From an uncultured Corynebacterium sp. (GTDB taxonomy: Bacteria; Actinomycetota; Actinomycetes; Mycobacteriales; Mycobacteriaceae), in assembly GCA_943914465.1 (NCBI GenBank), contig CALUCD010000005.1:135602-199601 (forward strand): DNA of 64,000 bases. Reading direction: 5' to 3'. The notes below the pieces were generated by a model. It ran no database searches and had not been told where the DNA came from. It saw nothing but the letters and a program-made list of their open reading frames with translations. The position numbers were made by a program, and so were the translations under genes. Positions 24,826 to 33,974 of the stretch are shown here, in pieces (positions within the stretch are counted from its first letter, which is position 1; each line of letters starts with the position of its first letter).

Positions 24826-25015
24826 GCGGCCGAGGGCATCGCCCGCGCCAAAGCGCGCGGGGTATAACAAAGGTCGGGCGAAGGTGCTTACCGAGATCCA
24901 GGTCGTCCAAGCGCGAAAGTGGGTTGCCGATGGTATACCCGAGGCGGAGGTCGTCTGCCGGCTCGGTATCGGGCGCACAAGCTTGTACAAATATCTTGTG
25001 GGGGGTGCTGGGTAG
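24826..25015 (+). pseudogene. Serine resolvase remnant, C-terminal DNA-binding part, with frameshift
   Basis: Encodes AEGIARAKARGV, then after one extra A at about 24865 (tataac in place of tatac) KGRAKVLTEIQVVQARKWV and RLGIGRTSLYKYL, ending at TAG 25013-25015. This is the linker plus HTH of a serine recombinase; it continues the fragment at 23243-23390 apart from about ten missing codons. The inserted base makes it non-functional. Confidence 0.75.
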
Positions 25016-25030
25016 AACACCCATCTGCCC

Positions 25031-25340
25031 TTACTCCTCTTTTTTCCGTATTTCGGCGAGGACATCAGTGATGTAGTTCTCATCGAGGATGTAACCAGCA
25101 GAAGTCTCGTTGAGAATGCGGCCTTCCACTCGAATCCTCCACCAATATCCGACGGTGGCCTGGTTCCATATGAAACCGTATCGTTGCCCCTCTGTAATGA
25201 ACGACCCGTCCAATTACGTGACTAGGTTCGGTTCAAGTGGTTCATCGCTGAGGGCCATGTACGACAGTTCGGCGGGATGCGGTTGAACATGCTGGGCAGC
25301 CCAGTACAGAAGATCCTGGAAACGTTGCCCCTCGATGCCC
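25031..25340 (-). pseudogene. Unidentified gene debris
   Basis: Minus strand carries a readable 42-residue tail ending MALSDEPLEPNLVT (stop 25214), with QRFQDLLYWAAQHVQPHPAE before it. After that stop the same frame runs 60 residues (DGSFITEGQRYGFIWNQ... VLAEIRKKEE, stop 25031). A low-confidence small gene is possible, but no ribosome site or family is seen; both pieces look like the ends of larger genes removed by IS activity. Confidence 0.35.
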
Positions 25341-25580
25341 ACCTGCTGCGAAGGTCAGATCGCACTGGGCCTCACGTCCCAGGGCGTAAACAAGGGTATC
25401 GGCCGCGTCGATGGGCAGATGCGGGCGATGTGTTTGCGGAACCACGAATCTGAACCCGTCCACCCCACCGGTTGCGCAAGCACTTTAGCGTTGAGCTGCG
25501 GCGTTTCCGTTACCAATTCCCGAGCGCGTGGCTCGAACGGATCCCAACTGGTTGCTTTAGTCTCACGCGGTATATAACTC
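25341..25580 (-). pseudogene. IS21-family IstA transposase fragment with frameshift
   Basis: Minus strand from about 25580: YIPRETKATSWDPFEPRAR, then WTGSDSWFRKHIARICP. A frame change follows, and then LPIDAADTLVYALGREAQ with CDLTF. This is the region before and into the DDE domain of actinobacterial IstA proteins. Neither end of the gene is present. Together with the IstB remnant at 2.85-3.47 kb it shows past IS21 activity in this genome. Confidence 0.6.
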
Positions 25581-25597
25581 GGCGGCGAATCTGAAGC

Positions 25598-25807
25598 TCA
25601 GGCCCCGCTGCCGCGTTGGGCTAACTCGCTGTTCCGAAGCATTTGCTTTACTGCCACCACAAGAGCAGATACGTAACTCAAGGCAGCGATTGCCCACCCA
25701 CACACTCCAGACCACTCCCAGGAAGAAGCCATCTGCGGCAAAAGCACACCTACAGTACCTACTGCCAGTAGGAGCTGGATGACACTGCGCCCTGTTTCCT
25801 TAGCCAT
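25598..25807 (-). CDS. Small membrane protein, unknown
   Basis: 69 residues from ATG 25807, with AGGGGG about 8 nt upstream; a longer reading to 25870 has a worse start. Two membrane segments, VIQLLLAVGTVGVLLPQMA and GWAIAALSYVSALVVAV, joined by SSWEWSGVC, then a polar tail. No family recognised. It lies at the edge of the IS-scarred region. Confidence 0.5.
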   Translation of the reverse strand: MAKETGRSVIQLLLAVGTVGVLLPQMASSWEWSGVCGWAIAALSYVSALVVAVKQMLRNSELAQRGSGA

Positions 25808-26137
25808 GAGACAACCCCCTGAGAGAAAAATCCATAATGAGAGTTCCTGAAGTATGTTTGCCGGGGACACGCGCGGCGAGTCCGACTTCGTAATAAACCG
25901 TTGGTCTAGCCGGTACTGGACAGCACCATCTCAGGCTTTAATCGTACTGCCCCTCAAATTGCGGCTGCGTTAAGAAGTCGTACTTCATTTGGAAAAATTG
26001 GTCGGCTACACCACCACCCGGGGCTTGACCACAAAACACGTTGGAGCCCGGTAAGTCATTGGCATCCGCTCGTGCCGAATTGCTCACAACCTGGCTCAAG
26101 GATGGTCGTAGCGCGGGGCCGGGGTAGTCTGCAAAGC
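25808..26137. other. Intergenic region without recognisable gene
   Basis: 330 nt between the small membrane protein and the TauE-like gene. I see no coding frame with a ribosome site, no repeat and no terminator; it is locally A+T-richer near 25970-26000 and probably holds promoters. Confidence 0.5.
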
Positions 26138-26896
26138 ATGAGCGCCACCTCGTTAGTCCTGGTCACAGTTGCTGCGGCGGTTGCGGGCTGGGTTGACGCC
26201 GTCATCGGTGGGGGAGGGTTAGTGCTCATTCCTGTGCTCATGTCAGCCACCGGGATGCCTGCTGCCGCGGTGTTAGCCACGAACAAGGTTGCGGCGGTCA
26301 CTGGCACTGCATCAGCCGCCATGACGCTTGCCCGCAAAGTCGGCATCCCTCGCACAACCTGGGTGTTCGCGGCTGCTGCGGGGGCTGCCTCCGCGGGAGG
26401 CGCCACGGCGGTCGCGCTGATCAGTGATGCGGTGGTGCGCCCCGCGATCATCATCCTGCTGCTAGCCGTTGGCGCATTTGTGACCCTGCGGCCCCAGTTT
26501 GGGATGGGGGATGGGCAACGGGTGGTGACGGGGCGTCGACAAGCAATTGCTCTTTGCGCAGCCGCCGTGATCGGTTTCTACGACGGCATCTTCGGACCCG
26601 GCACCGGCATGTTCCTCATCATGGCCTTCACCGCAATCTTCGCGCAGACGTTTTTGCACTCCGCGGCCATGGCGAAAGTAGTTAACACCGCCACCAACCT
26701 CGGCGCATTGACTGTATTCATCGCTGGCGGATATGTGCACTGGCCACTCGCGCTCACCCTCGCCGTGGCCAACGTGATTGGCGCGCAACTCGGGGCACGC
26801 ACCGTGCTCGGGGGCGGCTCACGGCTGGTGCGCACCGCGCTACTCGCACTGGTTGTGGTGCTGAGCATTCGATTGCTTATCGACGAACTGGGCTAG
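26138..26896 (+). CDS. TauE/SafE-family sulfite or anion exporter
   Basis: 252 residues from ATG 26138. Eight membrane segments in two halves. The halves carry family motifs GWVDAVIGGGGLVLIP and, in the repeat, GFYDGIFGPGTGMFLI; ATNKVAAVTGT and AKVVNTATNLGAL are the paired N-K-x and N-x2-N segments. It transports sulfite, sulfonates or similar anions. The stop overlaps the opposing APC permease by 4 nt. Confidence 0.88.
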   Translation: MSATSLVLVTVAAAVAGWVDAVIGGGGLVLIPVLMSATGMPAAAVLATNKVAAVTGTASAAMTLARKVGIPRTTWVFAAAAGAASAGGATAVALISDAVVRPAIIILLLAVGAFVTLRPQFGMGDGQRVVTGRRQAIALCAAAVIGFYDGIFGPGTGMFLIMAFTAIFAQTFLHSAAMAKVVNTATNLGALTVFIAGGYVHWPLALTLAVANVIGAQLGARTVLGGGSRLVRTALLALVVVLSIRLLIDELG

Positions 26897-28410
26897 CCCA
26901 ACACCAGCCTCCCGGTCACCAGGCCGTAGATGGCAACCGTGGCAGCCGCCAGGACGAGGGCAACCACGCACCACTCGAAGGTGTTGAACAGGCGCTCGCC
27001 GCGGTGGCGCTTCGTCCATACGTACGGGATCAGCCCAGGAACGACAGCCAGCGCACCGAAGAGGACATAGACCGGGTCGGCGGCATAAATCAGCCACAGG
27101 GAGTACACGAACGCGACGATGCCAACAGTCAGGTGGGCGCGAGTGTTACCGGGCGTGGCGCCTGGCTCCCGGCGGGTGCACAAAATAACCAGGTACAGCG
27201 CGGAGAAGATGTAGGGCAGCAGGTACATGACGGTGGCCAGCTGCACCATGGCGTTATAGGACGTCTCGTTGGCGAAGAATACGACAACGAACAGTTGGAT
27301 GACGGCGGTGGACACCAGCTGTGCAGCAAACGGTGCGCCCGCAGCATTGACCGCGCCGAGGCGGGTGGGCAACAAACCGTCGCGGGCCATGAGCACGATC
27401 GGCTCAGCGCACAGCATCTGCCAGGACACGTAGGCCCCAAGCACCGACAGACACAGCCCGCACGAGATCAACGCCCCGCCCCACGGGCCGACTACCGCCT
27501 CCAGCACCGCGGCCATCGAGTTGTCTGGCAATGCGGCGAGTTGCTCCTGGGTGAGCACGCCGTAAGACAAGGTCGATACGGCCACGAGCAGCGCCAAGAT
27601 GGACAAAAACCCGATGATGGTGGCGCGGCCGACATCCCGGCGCGTTTTGGACTGCTTGGAATACACCGAAGCGCCCTCAATACCGATGAACACCCACACG
27701 GTGTAGAGCATGATGCCTTGCAGCTGCTCGGAGAAGGTGAATCTGGAGCTGTGGCCCCAGAAATCGGCGGTGAACGTCTCCCAGGAGAAGCCGAGAAACG
27801 CAACGAGCACAATGAAGCAGATGATCGGCACGATTTTCGCGACTGTGACAATCACGTTCATCAACGCGGCTTGCTTCACTCCTCGAGTCAGCGCGGCGAA
27901 AATGAGCCAGGTCAGTGCCGATACAGCGCCAGCGAGCACCCACTGGTTGTCAAACACCGGCAGGTAGTAGCCGAGTGTGCCGAAGAGCAACGTTGCGTAG
28001 CCGACCTGCGCCATCACCGAACCCAGCCAGTAGCCCAACCCCGCGGTGAACCCGATGAAATCCCCCAGGCCTGCCCGCACGTAGGAGTACACGCCCGAAT
28101 CCAGCTCAGGTTTGCGCTGGGCAAGAATTTGGAACACAAATGCGATGGCCAGCATGCCCACCCCGGCGATGACCCAGCCCGTGAGCATCGCTCCTGGACC
28201 TGCCACCGAGCCGATATTTTGCGGCAGGGCGAAAATACCGGAACCCAGTGTCGAGCCGATGATGAGGGAAACCAGCGTTGCTAAGGTCACCGTGTGCGCT
28301 GCTGGCTGCCCGGCTGAGTTGCGAGCCGTGCTGCCAGCGGTGCCAGCGCTGCCAGCATTACCGGCACTGCCAGCGCCCGCCGTTGTTGCCGCGTGATCCG
28401 CAGTGGTCAT
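26893..28410 (-). CDS. APC-superfamily basic amino acid/polyamine antiporter
   Basis: 505 residues, about 12-13 membrane segments. APA-group motifs: IIGSTLGSGIFALPQNIGSVAGPGA in TM1, and TVWVFIGIEGASVYSKQSKTRRDVGRAT in TM6. It resembles arginine/ornithine or lysine exchangers (ArcD/LysI type). The cytosolic N-terminal 40 residues are low complexity (GSAGNAGSAGTAGS), encoded by an imperfect 9-nt repeat at 28327-28378. Likely exchanges a basic amino acid for its decarboxylated or deiminated product. Confidence 0.88.
   Translation of the reverse strand: MTTADHAATTAGAGSAGNAGSAGTAGSTARNSAGQPAAHTVTLATLVSLIIGSTLGSGIFALPQNIGSVAGPGAMLTGWVIAGVGMLAIAFVFQILAQRKPELDSGVYSYVRAGLGDFIGFTAGLGYWLGSVMAQVGYATLLFGTLGYYLPVFDNQWVLAGAVSALTWLIFAALTRGVKQAALMNVIVTVAKIVPIICFIVLVAFLGFSWETFTADFWGHSSRFTFSEQLQGIMLYTVWVFIGIEGASVYSKQSKTRRDVGRATIIGFLSILALLVAVSTLSYGVLTQEQLAALPDNSMAAVLEAVVGPWGGALISCGLCLSVLGAYVSWQMLCAEPIVLMARDGLLPTRLGAVNAAGAPFAAQLVSTAVIQLFVVVFFANETSYNAMVQLATVMYLLPYIFSALYLVILCTRREPGATPGNTRAHLTVGIVAFVYSLWLIYAADPVYVLFGALAVVPGLIPYVWTKRHRGERLFNTFEWCVVALVLAAATVAIYGLVTGRLVLG
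28327..28378. repeat. 9-nt imperfect tandem repeat in APC permease gene
   Basis: Units of the type ctgccagcg/gtgccagcg repeated about six times, encoding Gly-Ser-Ala-rich residues near the permease N-terminus. In frame. Confidence 0.65.
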
Positions 28411-28462
28411 GTTGGGTAAATGTACTGGCTCACCATGCGCGCCTGATCACCGGCATCACCGG

Positions 28463-30760
28463 CTACCCGCGGCGCTTTGTTTTCGCCGTCGCCACCGCAG
28501 TCAGCGGATCCTCCGGCCACGGGTGTTTGGGGTAGCGCCCGCGCATCTCTTTGCGTACCTGCTGGTACGGCCCGGCCCAGAAACTGGCCAAATCATCCGT
28601 CACCGCCAGCTCACGCCCCGCCGGTGACAGCAGGTGAAACACGACGTTTTGGCCGGCGAACTGAGGTGAGGCAAGAAGCCCGAAGCATTCCTGCAGTTTC
28701 ACGCGCACCACCGGTTTGCCGGTTGCGTACTCCACCCGCGGGTGCGAGCCACTGGGCACGGCCAACCGTTCGGGCGCGAGCTCATCAAGGCGTGCAGCCT
28801 CCTGCCAGGGCAGTTGGCGCAGCATGGCGGCGCGCATGTTCAACGCTTTAATGTTTGCCCCACGCGCCAGCTCTTCACGCTCCGGCGTGTAATCACCTAC
28901 AGCCACGTCAGGCCACGGCGCGCCCAGCACCTGGTGGAGGAAGTCGAGGCGGGCTTTGAGCTCGTGGGCGTCGCCGTCAAGCGGCAGATCTGCGAACGTG
29001 AGATGTTGCAGCGCCTCCCGCGCTTGTTCGGGCGTGAGTGTGATTGGGGTTGAGGTCAGCTCGATCGCCCCGACTGTTGTCACCTTGCGGCCGCGCACAG
29101 CGCCGTTGCTTATCGACGCCCTCACCACCTCCTCTACCCGCCCCTCCGGACACCCCGTGGCCGCTGCGGCCCGGATGATTGCCCGGGTGCCGGTGCTCGT
29201 GCCGGGTTTGGAGCCGGTGCGTTGCAGTTGTGCGGCGGCAACCCATTCCGGTGCGCCCATGTCCACCCCCAGGCGAGCTCGGGTCCCACTGGCCAGCAGA
29301 TATTCAGTGCTCGCGCCATCGCCGATGCGTTTGCCCACCCACTGCGGAAACGCGGTAGCGATGACCTCACCTGGTGGCACCGGCGGGCCCGGGGGAGCCA
29401 GACGCGCCAGGCGCTCAACTTGATGCTTCGGCGGGGAAGCACTGCTCAGATCCCCGCTGATGCCGTCGGCGATCGCGGCGACTGTAGGTGCGGCACCCGC
29501 CCCTAACGTCACCAGCGCAGCGCCAAGGCGGGGGTCAACCGGCATGCGTGCCAGCTGGCGGCCAAAGTCAGTGATGTCACCGGACGCGCTCACCGCTCCG
29601 ATGGCCTGCAGCGCTTCGGTTGCCTGCGCCGCAGCGGCAGCCGACGGGGGATCAACAAGCGGCAGGTCGGGTGAGCCCCAAGCGTGCATCGCCAACAGCG
29701 CCCCGGTGAGATCACTCGTAGCAATCTCAGGTGCCGCATCAGCTTTGAAGTGCGCGAACTCTGCCTCCGAATACGCCCGGATAACGGTGCCTGGTCCAAG
29801 GCGACCTGCCCGCCCGGCGCGCTGGTTCGCGCTGGATTTTGACGCAGAAACGGTAATCAGCCCCGTCATTCCGCGCCCGTCGCGCCGCGGTTCACGCGAC
29901 AGGCCAGCATCCACCACCCGGCGCACCCCCGGCACCGTCAACGACGATTCCGCAATCCCCGTGGCCACCACTACCGGAGCATCGCCGTACAGGGCGCGGT
30001 CTTGGTCGCTGGAGGTGAGGCGGCCGTGGAGGGGGGCTGCGTCGTCAAGCAAAAAACTGCGCACGAGGTTGACCTCTCGCACACCAGGCACGAACACCAA
30101 TGTGCGCTCGTTTGGTGTGTTGTGGTTGCGCGCGAGTGCGGCCACGTGCTGGTAAAACTCACGCGTACCCTCCAACCGGCCAGGGTGCGGCGCGTACGTG
30201 ATCTCCAGGGGGTGCGTGAGCGCTTCAGTGGTAAGCACCCGCGCACCCATGTGGTTGGCAAAACGCGCAGCGTCAAGGGTGGCCGACATCGCGCAGAGGT
30301 AGAAATCATCCCGCAGCAGCGCAACCTCCATGCACATAGCCAGCACCAGGTCCGTATCCAGCTGGCGTTCATGCACCTCATCAATGACCACCGCGCCGAC
30401 GCCCTCCAAATCAGGGTCTTTGAGCAGGCGGTTGAGCAGCACGCCGGGGGTGACAAACTCCACCAACGAGCCTGCCTGGTGCTCACCGCGGATGGAAAAA
30501 CCGACAGCGTCTGCGGGCAGCGATGAATCAGGAAGTGCAAGTTCACGTAGGCGGCGAGCAGCTGCGCGAACCGCCACACGCCGCGGGGCCGTCACCACCG
30601 TTTTGCCCGCCGCGTGCGTGAGGTTCGCAATCGCGGGCGGAACAAGCGTGGTCTTGCCGGTACCAGGCGGGGCCTCCACCACCAACGGCCCAGCCATCGG
30701 CAACCGGTCAATCACATCCGCCACAGGCAATCCGCGGCCGATTCGTTCCAGGTTAAACAT
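28463..30760 (-). CDS. hrpB: HrpB-type DEAH-box ATP-dependent helicase
   Basis: 765 residues from ATG 30760 (upstream Met codons would run into the divergent thpR gene). Walker A APPGTGKTTL, DEVH box VIDEVHERQ, SAT motif MSATLD, motif VI QRAGRAGR, then the HrpB-specific C-terminal domain (SPQFAGQNVVFHLLSPAGRELAVTDDLASFW). DExH RNA-helicase family; in proteobacteria HrpB has no firm role, and in mycobacteria relatives are surface or RNA associated. The start is 25 nt from the opposing thpR start. Confidence 0.92.
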   Translation of the reverse strand: MFNLERIGRGLPVADVIDRLPMAGPLVVEAPPGTGKTTLVPPAIANLTHAAGKTVVTAPRRVAVRAAARRLRELALPDSSLPADAVGFSIRGEHQAGSLVEFVTPGVLLNRLLKDPDLEGVGAVVIDEVHERQLDTDLVLAMCMEVALLRDDFYLCAMSATLDAARFANHMGARVLTTEALTHPLEITYAPHPGRLEGTREFYQHVAALARNHNTPNERTLVFVPGVREVNLVRSFLLDDAAPLHGRLTSSDQDRALYGDAPVVVATGIAESSLTVPGVRRVVDAGLSREPRRDGRGMTGLITVSASKSSANQRAGRAGRLGPGTVIRAYSEAEFAHFKADAAPEIATSDLTGALLAMHAWGSPDLPLVDPPSAAAAAQATEALQAIGAVSASGDITDFGRQLARMPVDPRLGAALVTLGAGAAPTVAAIADGISGDLSSASPPKHQVERLARLAPPGPPVPPGEVIATAFPQWVGKRIGDGASTEYLLASGTRARLGVDMGAPEWVAAAQLQRTGSKPGTSTGTRAIIRAAAATGCPEGRVEEVVRASISNGAVRGRKVTTVGAIELTSTPITLTPEQAREALQHLTFADLPLDGDAHELKARLDFLHQVLGAPWPDVAVGDYTPEREELARGANIKALNMRAAMLRQLPWQEAARLDELAPERLAVPSGSHPRVEYATGKPVVRVKLQECFGLLASPQFAGQNVVFHLLSPAGRELAVTDDLASFWAGPYQQVRKEMRGRYPKHPWPEDPLTAVATAKTKRRG

Positions 30761-30785
30761 CGCCGCCCAGGGTACCTTTAGGGGC

Positions 30786-31352
30786 ATGAGACGCCTGTTC
30801 GCCGCAATCGTCCCACCGCAAGAAGCCCGCGAACACCTGGTCACCGCGCTGCGGCCAATTCGCGACAGCTTCGGCACCGAATCGCGCTGGAGCGACCCAG
30901 ACAACTGGCACATCACATTAGCGTTCTACGGCGCACAGCCAAACGACGCCGCCGGAGTCACCGACACCCTCGCCGCCGCCACCGCCTGGGCGCCAGCACT
31001 TGAACTGCAACTGCGCGGAGCAGGCTGCTTCGACCGGCGCACCCTATGGATCGGCGTCGGCGGTGATAAAGCCGGGTTGAAAACACTCATGGCGGACTCG
31101 CTGCTCGACCCCGAACTTCGCCACCGCCAGCGCGCCCACCTCACCGTCGCTCGCACCGGAACACGCACCCGGGACCTTTGGCTTCTCGACGACCACGCCC
31201 ACGCCCTCTCCGTCTACTCCGGCCCACGATTCGTCGCCGATGAAGTGCACCTGATGGAATCCCACCTGGGCAAGGGCCGCAGCGGCGGACCGAAATACGA
31301 GGTGGTGGACACCTTTTATCTGCGCGGGCCGGCGCGCAGACAGGCGAGCTGA
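30786..31352 (+). CDS. thpR: RNA 2',3'-cyclic phosphodiesterase (2'-5' RNA ligase family)
   Basis: 188 residues from ATG 30786. 2H phosphoesterase with the two HxT/S motifs WHITLAF (about 42) and AHLTVAR, and N-terminal RRLFAAIVPP. It opens 2',3'-cyclic phosphates and can seal 2'-5' bonds in RNA or tRNA halves. Divergently transcribed from the hrpB helicase with 25 nt between starts, so they may share a promoter region and both act on RNA. Confidence 0.9.
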   Translation: MRRLFAAIVPPQEAREHLVTALRPIRDSFGTESRWSDPDNWHITLAFYGAQPNDAAGVTDTLAAATAWAPALELQLRGAGCFDRRTLWIGVGGDKAGLKTLMADSLLDPELRHRQRAHLTVARTGTRTRDLWLLDDHAHALSVYSGPRFVADEVHLMESHLGKGRSGGPKYEVVDTFYLRGPARRQAS

Positions 31353-31373
31353 GGCAGTTCGGCTGCGTAGAGG

Positions 31374-31988
31374 TTATTCACGCCTCGCCACCTCGTCGCG
31401 CACTTCGTCGCCCACCTCGTCGCGCTCCAATGGTGCGCCAATGAGCGACCGTTTGACCTGCGCGGGAACTCCAGCTGCCAGCGAGTCAGCAGGAATGTCG
31501 CTGGTCACGACGGAGCCGGCAGCGATCACGCACCGGTCACCCACTGTCACCCCGGGGAGCACGATGCACCCGGCGCCAAACCAGCAGTCCTCGCCAATCG
31601 TGATCGGCCGTGCACGCTCCCACACTTGAGCGCGCATCGCGTGATCCGCCACCGGGTGCTCCACCGTAATCAACTGGCAGCCGGGCCCAAACAAACTTCG
31701 CGGACCCACAGTGACCTGAGCAATGTCCAAGATTGTGCAGTTGAAATTCATATAACACCCGGGGCCAAAACGGGTGTTCACGCCGAACTCCAGATGCAGC
31801 GGTGGCCAGATGTCGGGGACCTCACCGGTTGGGAACAACTCGCGCAACAAGGCTTGAGAGCGCTCAAGGTCCGTATTCGCCAGGGTGTTGAAGTCGGCGA
31901 GGAGCCGTCGTACCTCCGCATGCCGTGTGGCCGCCTCCTCCCCGGCGAGATACCACCGGCCTGATCGCATGTCCTCCATGTCGTGCAT
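31374..31988 (-). CDS. Sugar O-acetyltransferase, Maa/LacA (hexapeptide) type
   Basis: 204 residues. N-terminal Maa domain (MRSGRWYLAGEEAATRHAEVRRLLADFN) and left-handed beta-helix repeats including FGVNTRFGPGCYMNFNCTILD, LITVEHPV with the catalytic His, and IGEDCWFGAGCIVLPGVTVGD. Transfers acetyl from acetyl-CoA to maltose-like sugars or other hydroxylated acceptors in the cytosol. The C-terminal 15 residues are charged repeats (DEVGDEVRDEVARRE). Confidence 0.9.
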   Translation of the reverse strand: MHDMEDMRSGRWYLAGEEAATRHAEVRRLLADFNTLANTDLERSQALLRELFPTGEVPDIWPPLHLEFGVNTRFGPGCYMNFNCTILDIAQVTVGPRSLFGPGCQLITVEHPVADHAMRAQVWERARPITIGEDCWFGAGCIVLPGVTVGDRCVIAAGSVVTSDIPADSLAAGVPAQVKRSLIGAPLERDEVGDEVRDEVARRE

Positions 31989-32000
31989 AGTGCGAGCCTA

Positions 32001-32036
32001 GATGCCTCAGGTGCATCAGATGCATCAGATGTGCTC
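32001..32036. repeat. 9-nt tandem repeat upstream of SDR gene
   Basis: Four imperfect units of gatgcatca in the intergenic region between the acetyltransferase and SDR genes. No gene or strong promoter is visible in 31989-32234. Confidence 0.6.
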
Positions 32037-32234
32037 GGTGTACTAGCCCAAGATGCGTTCGGTGTGAGTTTCCGAGGCATAAAACTGCAGGTCGGATGGA
32101 TGGGGTGGCGCCCTGGGCTAGTGGCGGGCAAGACGTTGCGAAATCCCGGGCTAGTGCCAATACCCGCACTGGCCTGGCATGTGCGCGAGTCGCGGTTGCC
32201 AGGAAGCGACAGCGCCGCCGGTAGGGTGATTGCT

Positions 32235-32948
32235 ATGCACAACACAAACGACAAGGTGGCGGTGGTCACCGGTGGGTCGGCCGGTATCGGCGAGGCGGCG
32301 TGTAGGGCGCTGGCTGGTGACGGCTGGATGGTCTACGTCGCAGCACGCCGGATCGAGCGGTGCGAGCAGATCGCCCAGGAGATTGGTGGGGTGGCGGTGG
32401 GGTTGGATGTGAGGGATGAGGGGAGCGTCGAGAAGCTACAGGCGCTTGAGCGAGTAGACCTGCTGGTGAACAATGCCGGCGGGGCGAAACAGCTTGACTA
32501 CCTGCGCGACGCCAACGCCGAGGACTGGCAGTGGATGTTTGACACGAACGTCATGGGCACGATGCGCGTGACAAAAGCGCTGTACCAGCAGCTCAAAGCG
32601 GCGAAGGGGCTAGTGATCAACATTGGTTCGGTCGCTGGGACGGACGCGTACCCGGGCGGCAGCGGCTACAACGCGGCGAAGCACGGGCTGCGGGGCATGA
32701 CGCGGGCGATGCGGCGCGAAGAGGCCCCAGATATTCGCGTCTGCGAGATTGATCCGGGCCGGGTGAAGACCGATTTCTCGCTGAACCGGTTCGATGGCGA
32801 TACGCAGCGCGCCGCCGCGGTGTATGAGGGCAAGCTCAATCTCACGGCGGACGACGTGGCGGAGGCGATTCGGTGGGTCGCGTCACTGCCGCCGCACGTG
32901 AACATTGACGCCCTCAGCATCATGCCCGCTGACCAGGCGGAACGGTGA
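32235..32948 (+). CDS. Short-chain dehydrogenase/reductase
   Basis: 237 residues from ATG 32235. Classical SDR motifs: VVTGGSAGIGEAAC (TGxxxGxG), NNAG in LLVNNAGGAK, NIGSVAGTDAYPGGSGYNAAKHG (catalytic Ser, Tyr and Lys), and DPGRVKTDFS. Arg after the glycine motif (AARRIERC) suggests NADP. Similar to YdfG-like 3-hydroxy acid dehydrogenases; substrate uncertain. The stop is 7 nt before the LysE gene. Confidence 0.9.
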   Translation: MHNTNDKVAVVTGGSAGIGEAACRALAGDGWMVYVAARRIERCEQIAQEIGGVAVGLDVRDEGSVEKLQALERVDLLVNNAGGAKQLDYLRDANAEDWQWMFDTNVMGTMRVTKALYQQLKAAKGLVINIGSVAGTDAYPGGSGYNAAKHGLRGMTRAMRREEAPDIRVCEIDPGRVKTDFSLNRFDGDTQRAAAVYEGKLNLTADDVAEAIRWVASLPPHVNIDALSIMPADQAER

Positions 32949-32955
32949 GGGCCGC

Positions 32956-33633
32956 GTGACCGGCTCTGCGTTCGCGGCGCTACTCGGGGTGTGGGCGGCG
33001 GCAATTGCCAGCCCGGGACCGGACCTGTTTCAAATCATCCGCGTCGGCGCGAAAGACCGCGTCGCTGGGGTGATGTGTGCGCTGGGCATCATGGTGGGAA
33101 ACGCCATATGGATCATCGCGTCGCTGCTCGGGTTGTCTGCGCTGATGCAGGCCGTGCCCCAGATCCTCGCGGTGCTGCAGGCTGTCGGCGGTGGGTATCT
33201 GTTGTACATGGGTGTGGGGGCGTTGCGCGCCGGGTTGGAAACGCAGCGCGCAAGGGTGGAGCGCACGCAGGCGGCAGCGGAGGTTGCAGTGGAGGCCACG
33301 GGAAGGGCGCACACCGCTATGGCACCCGCGCACGCACTCGGTATCGGTGTGGCCACTAATTTGTCCAACCCGAAAGCGGTGCTGTTTTTCGCGGCGGTGT
33401 TCGCCCAGTTCATCCGCCCTGGCATGGGGTGGGGGTGGATGGTGGCTATCGCGGCGACGTTGATTGTCACCGGCTTGGCTTGGTTTGTGGGGTTCGCGAT
33501 GGCTGTGCGCGCGTTGGCGAAACCGATTGCGCGCTACGGCTACCTCATTGACTTGGCCACTGGAGTGCTCTTCTGCGCCATTGCGGTGTGGATGCTGTGG
33601 GAGGGCCTCACCGGGCTTGTCAGTCTGGCTTAA
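32956..33633 (+). CDS. LysE/RhtB-family amino acid exporter
   Basis: 225 residues from GTG 32956. Six hydrophobic segments. Family motifs ASPGPDLFQIIRVGAKDRVAGVMCALGI and ATNLSNPKAVLFFAAVFAQFI are present. Exports amino acids or derivatives. It follows the SDR gene by 7 nt and precedes the S4 gene, so it belongs to the same transcript. Confidence 0.9.
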   Translation: MTGSAFAALLGVWAAAIASPGPDLFQIIRVGAKDRVAGVMCALGIMVGNAIWIIASLLGLSALMQAVPQILAVLQAVGGGYLLYMGVGALRAGLETQRARVERTQAAAEVAVEATGRAHTAMAPAHALGIGVATNLSNPKAVLFFAAVFAQFIRPGMGWGWMVAIAATLIVTGLAWFVGFAMAVRALAKPIARYGYLIDLATGVLFCAIAVWMLWEGLTGLVSLA

Positions 33634-33643
33634 ACTAACGCTT

Positions 33644-33973
33644 ATGCATTTGGACGTGGGCATCAACGGCACCTCGATCAAACTGGGCCAGTTTCTCAAG
33701 CTGGCGAACCTCGCTGAGTCAGGCGGGCATGCGAAAGAGCTGATCGCCTCCGGTGAGGTGGAGGTCAACGGCGAAGTCGTTGATTCGAGGGGTCTTTTGC
33801 TTCGCGACGGCGACCTCATCTCCACCCCCGACGCCACCGCCACCGTCCGCGCAGGTGGAGTGAGTCGCGGCGTGAGCGGCGGCGGTACCGATTCCACCAG
33901 CGCGGAGGAGGATTACTTCGACGAGCGCACCGCCAACGATGATTTCGACCCGGAGAAGTGGAGGAACCTCTAA
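33644..33973 (+). CDS. S4-domain RNA-binding protein
   Basis: 109 residues. YaaA/YbcJ-like S4 domain: IKLGQFLKLANLAESGGHAKELIASGEVEVNGEVVDSRG, then an acidic C-terminal tail. Binds RNA, often rRNA or tRNA; the actinobacterial role is not set. The stop is 1 nt before the VOC gene start, so it is co-translated. Confidence 0.88.
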   Translation: MHLDVGINGTSIKLGQFLKLANLAESGGHAKELIASGEVEVNGEVVDSRGLLLRDGDLISTPDATATVRAGGVSRGVSGGGTDSTSAEEDYFDERTANDDFDPEKWRNL

Positions 33974-33974
33974 G

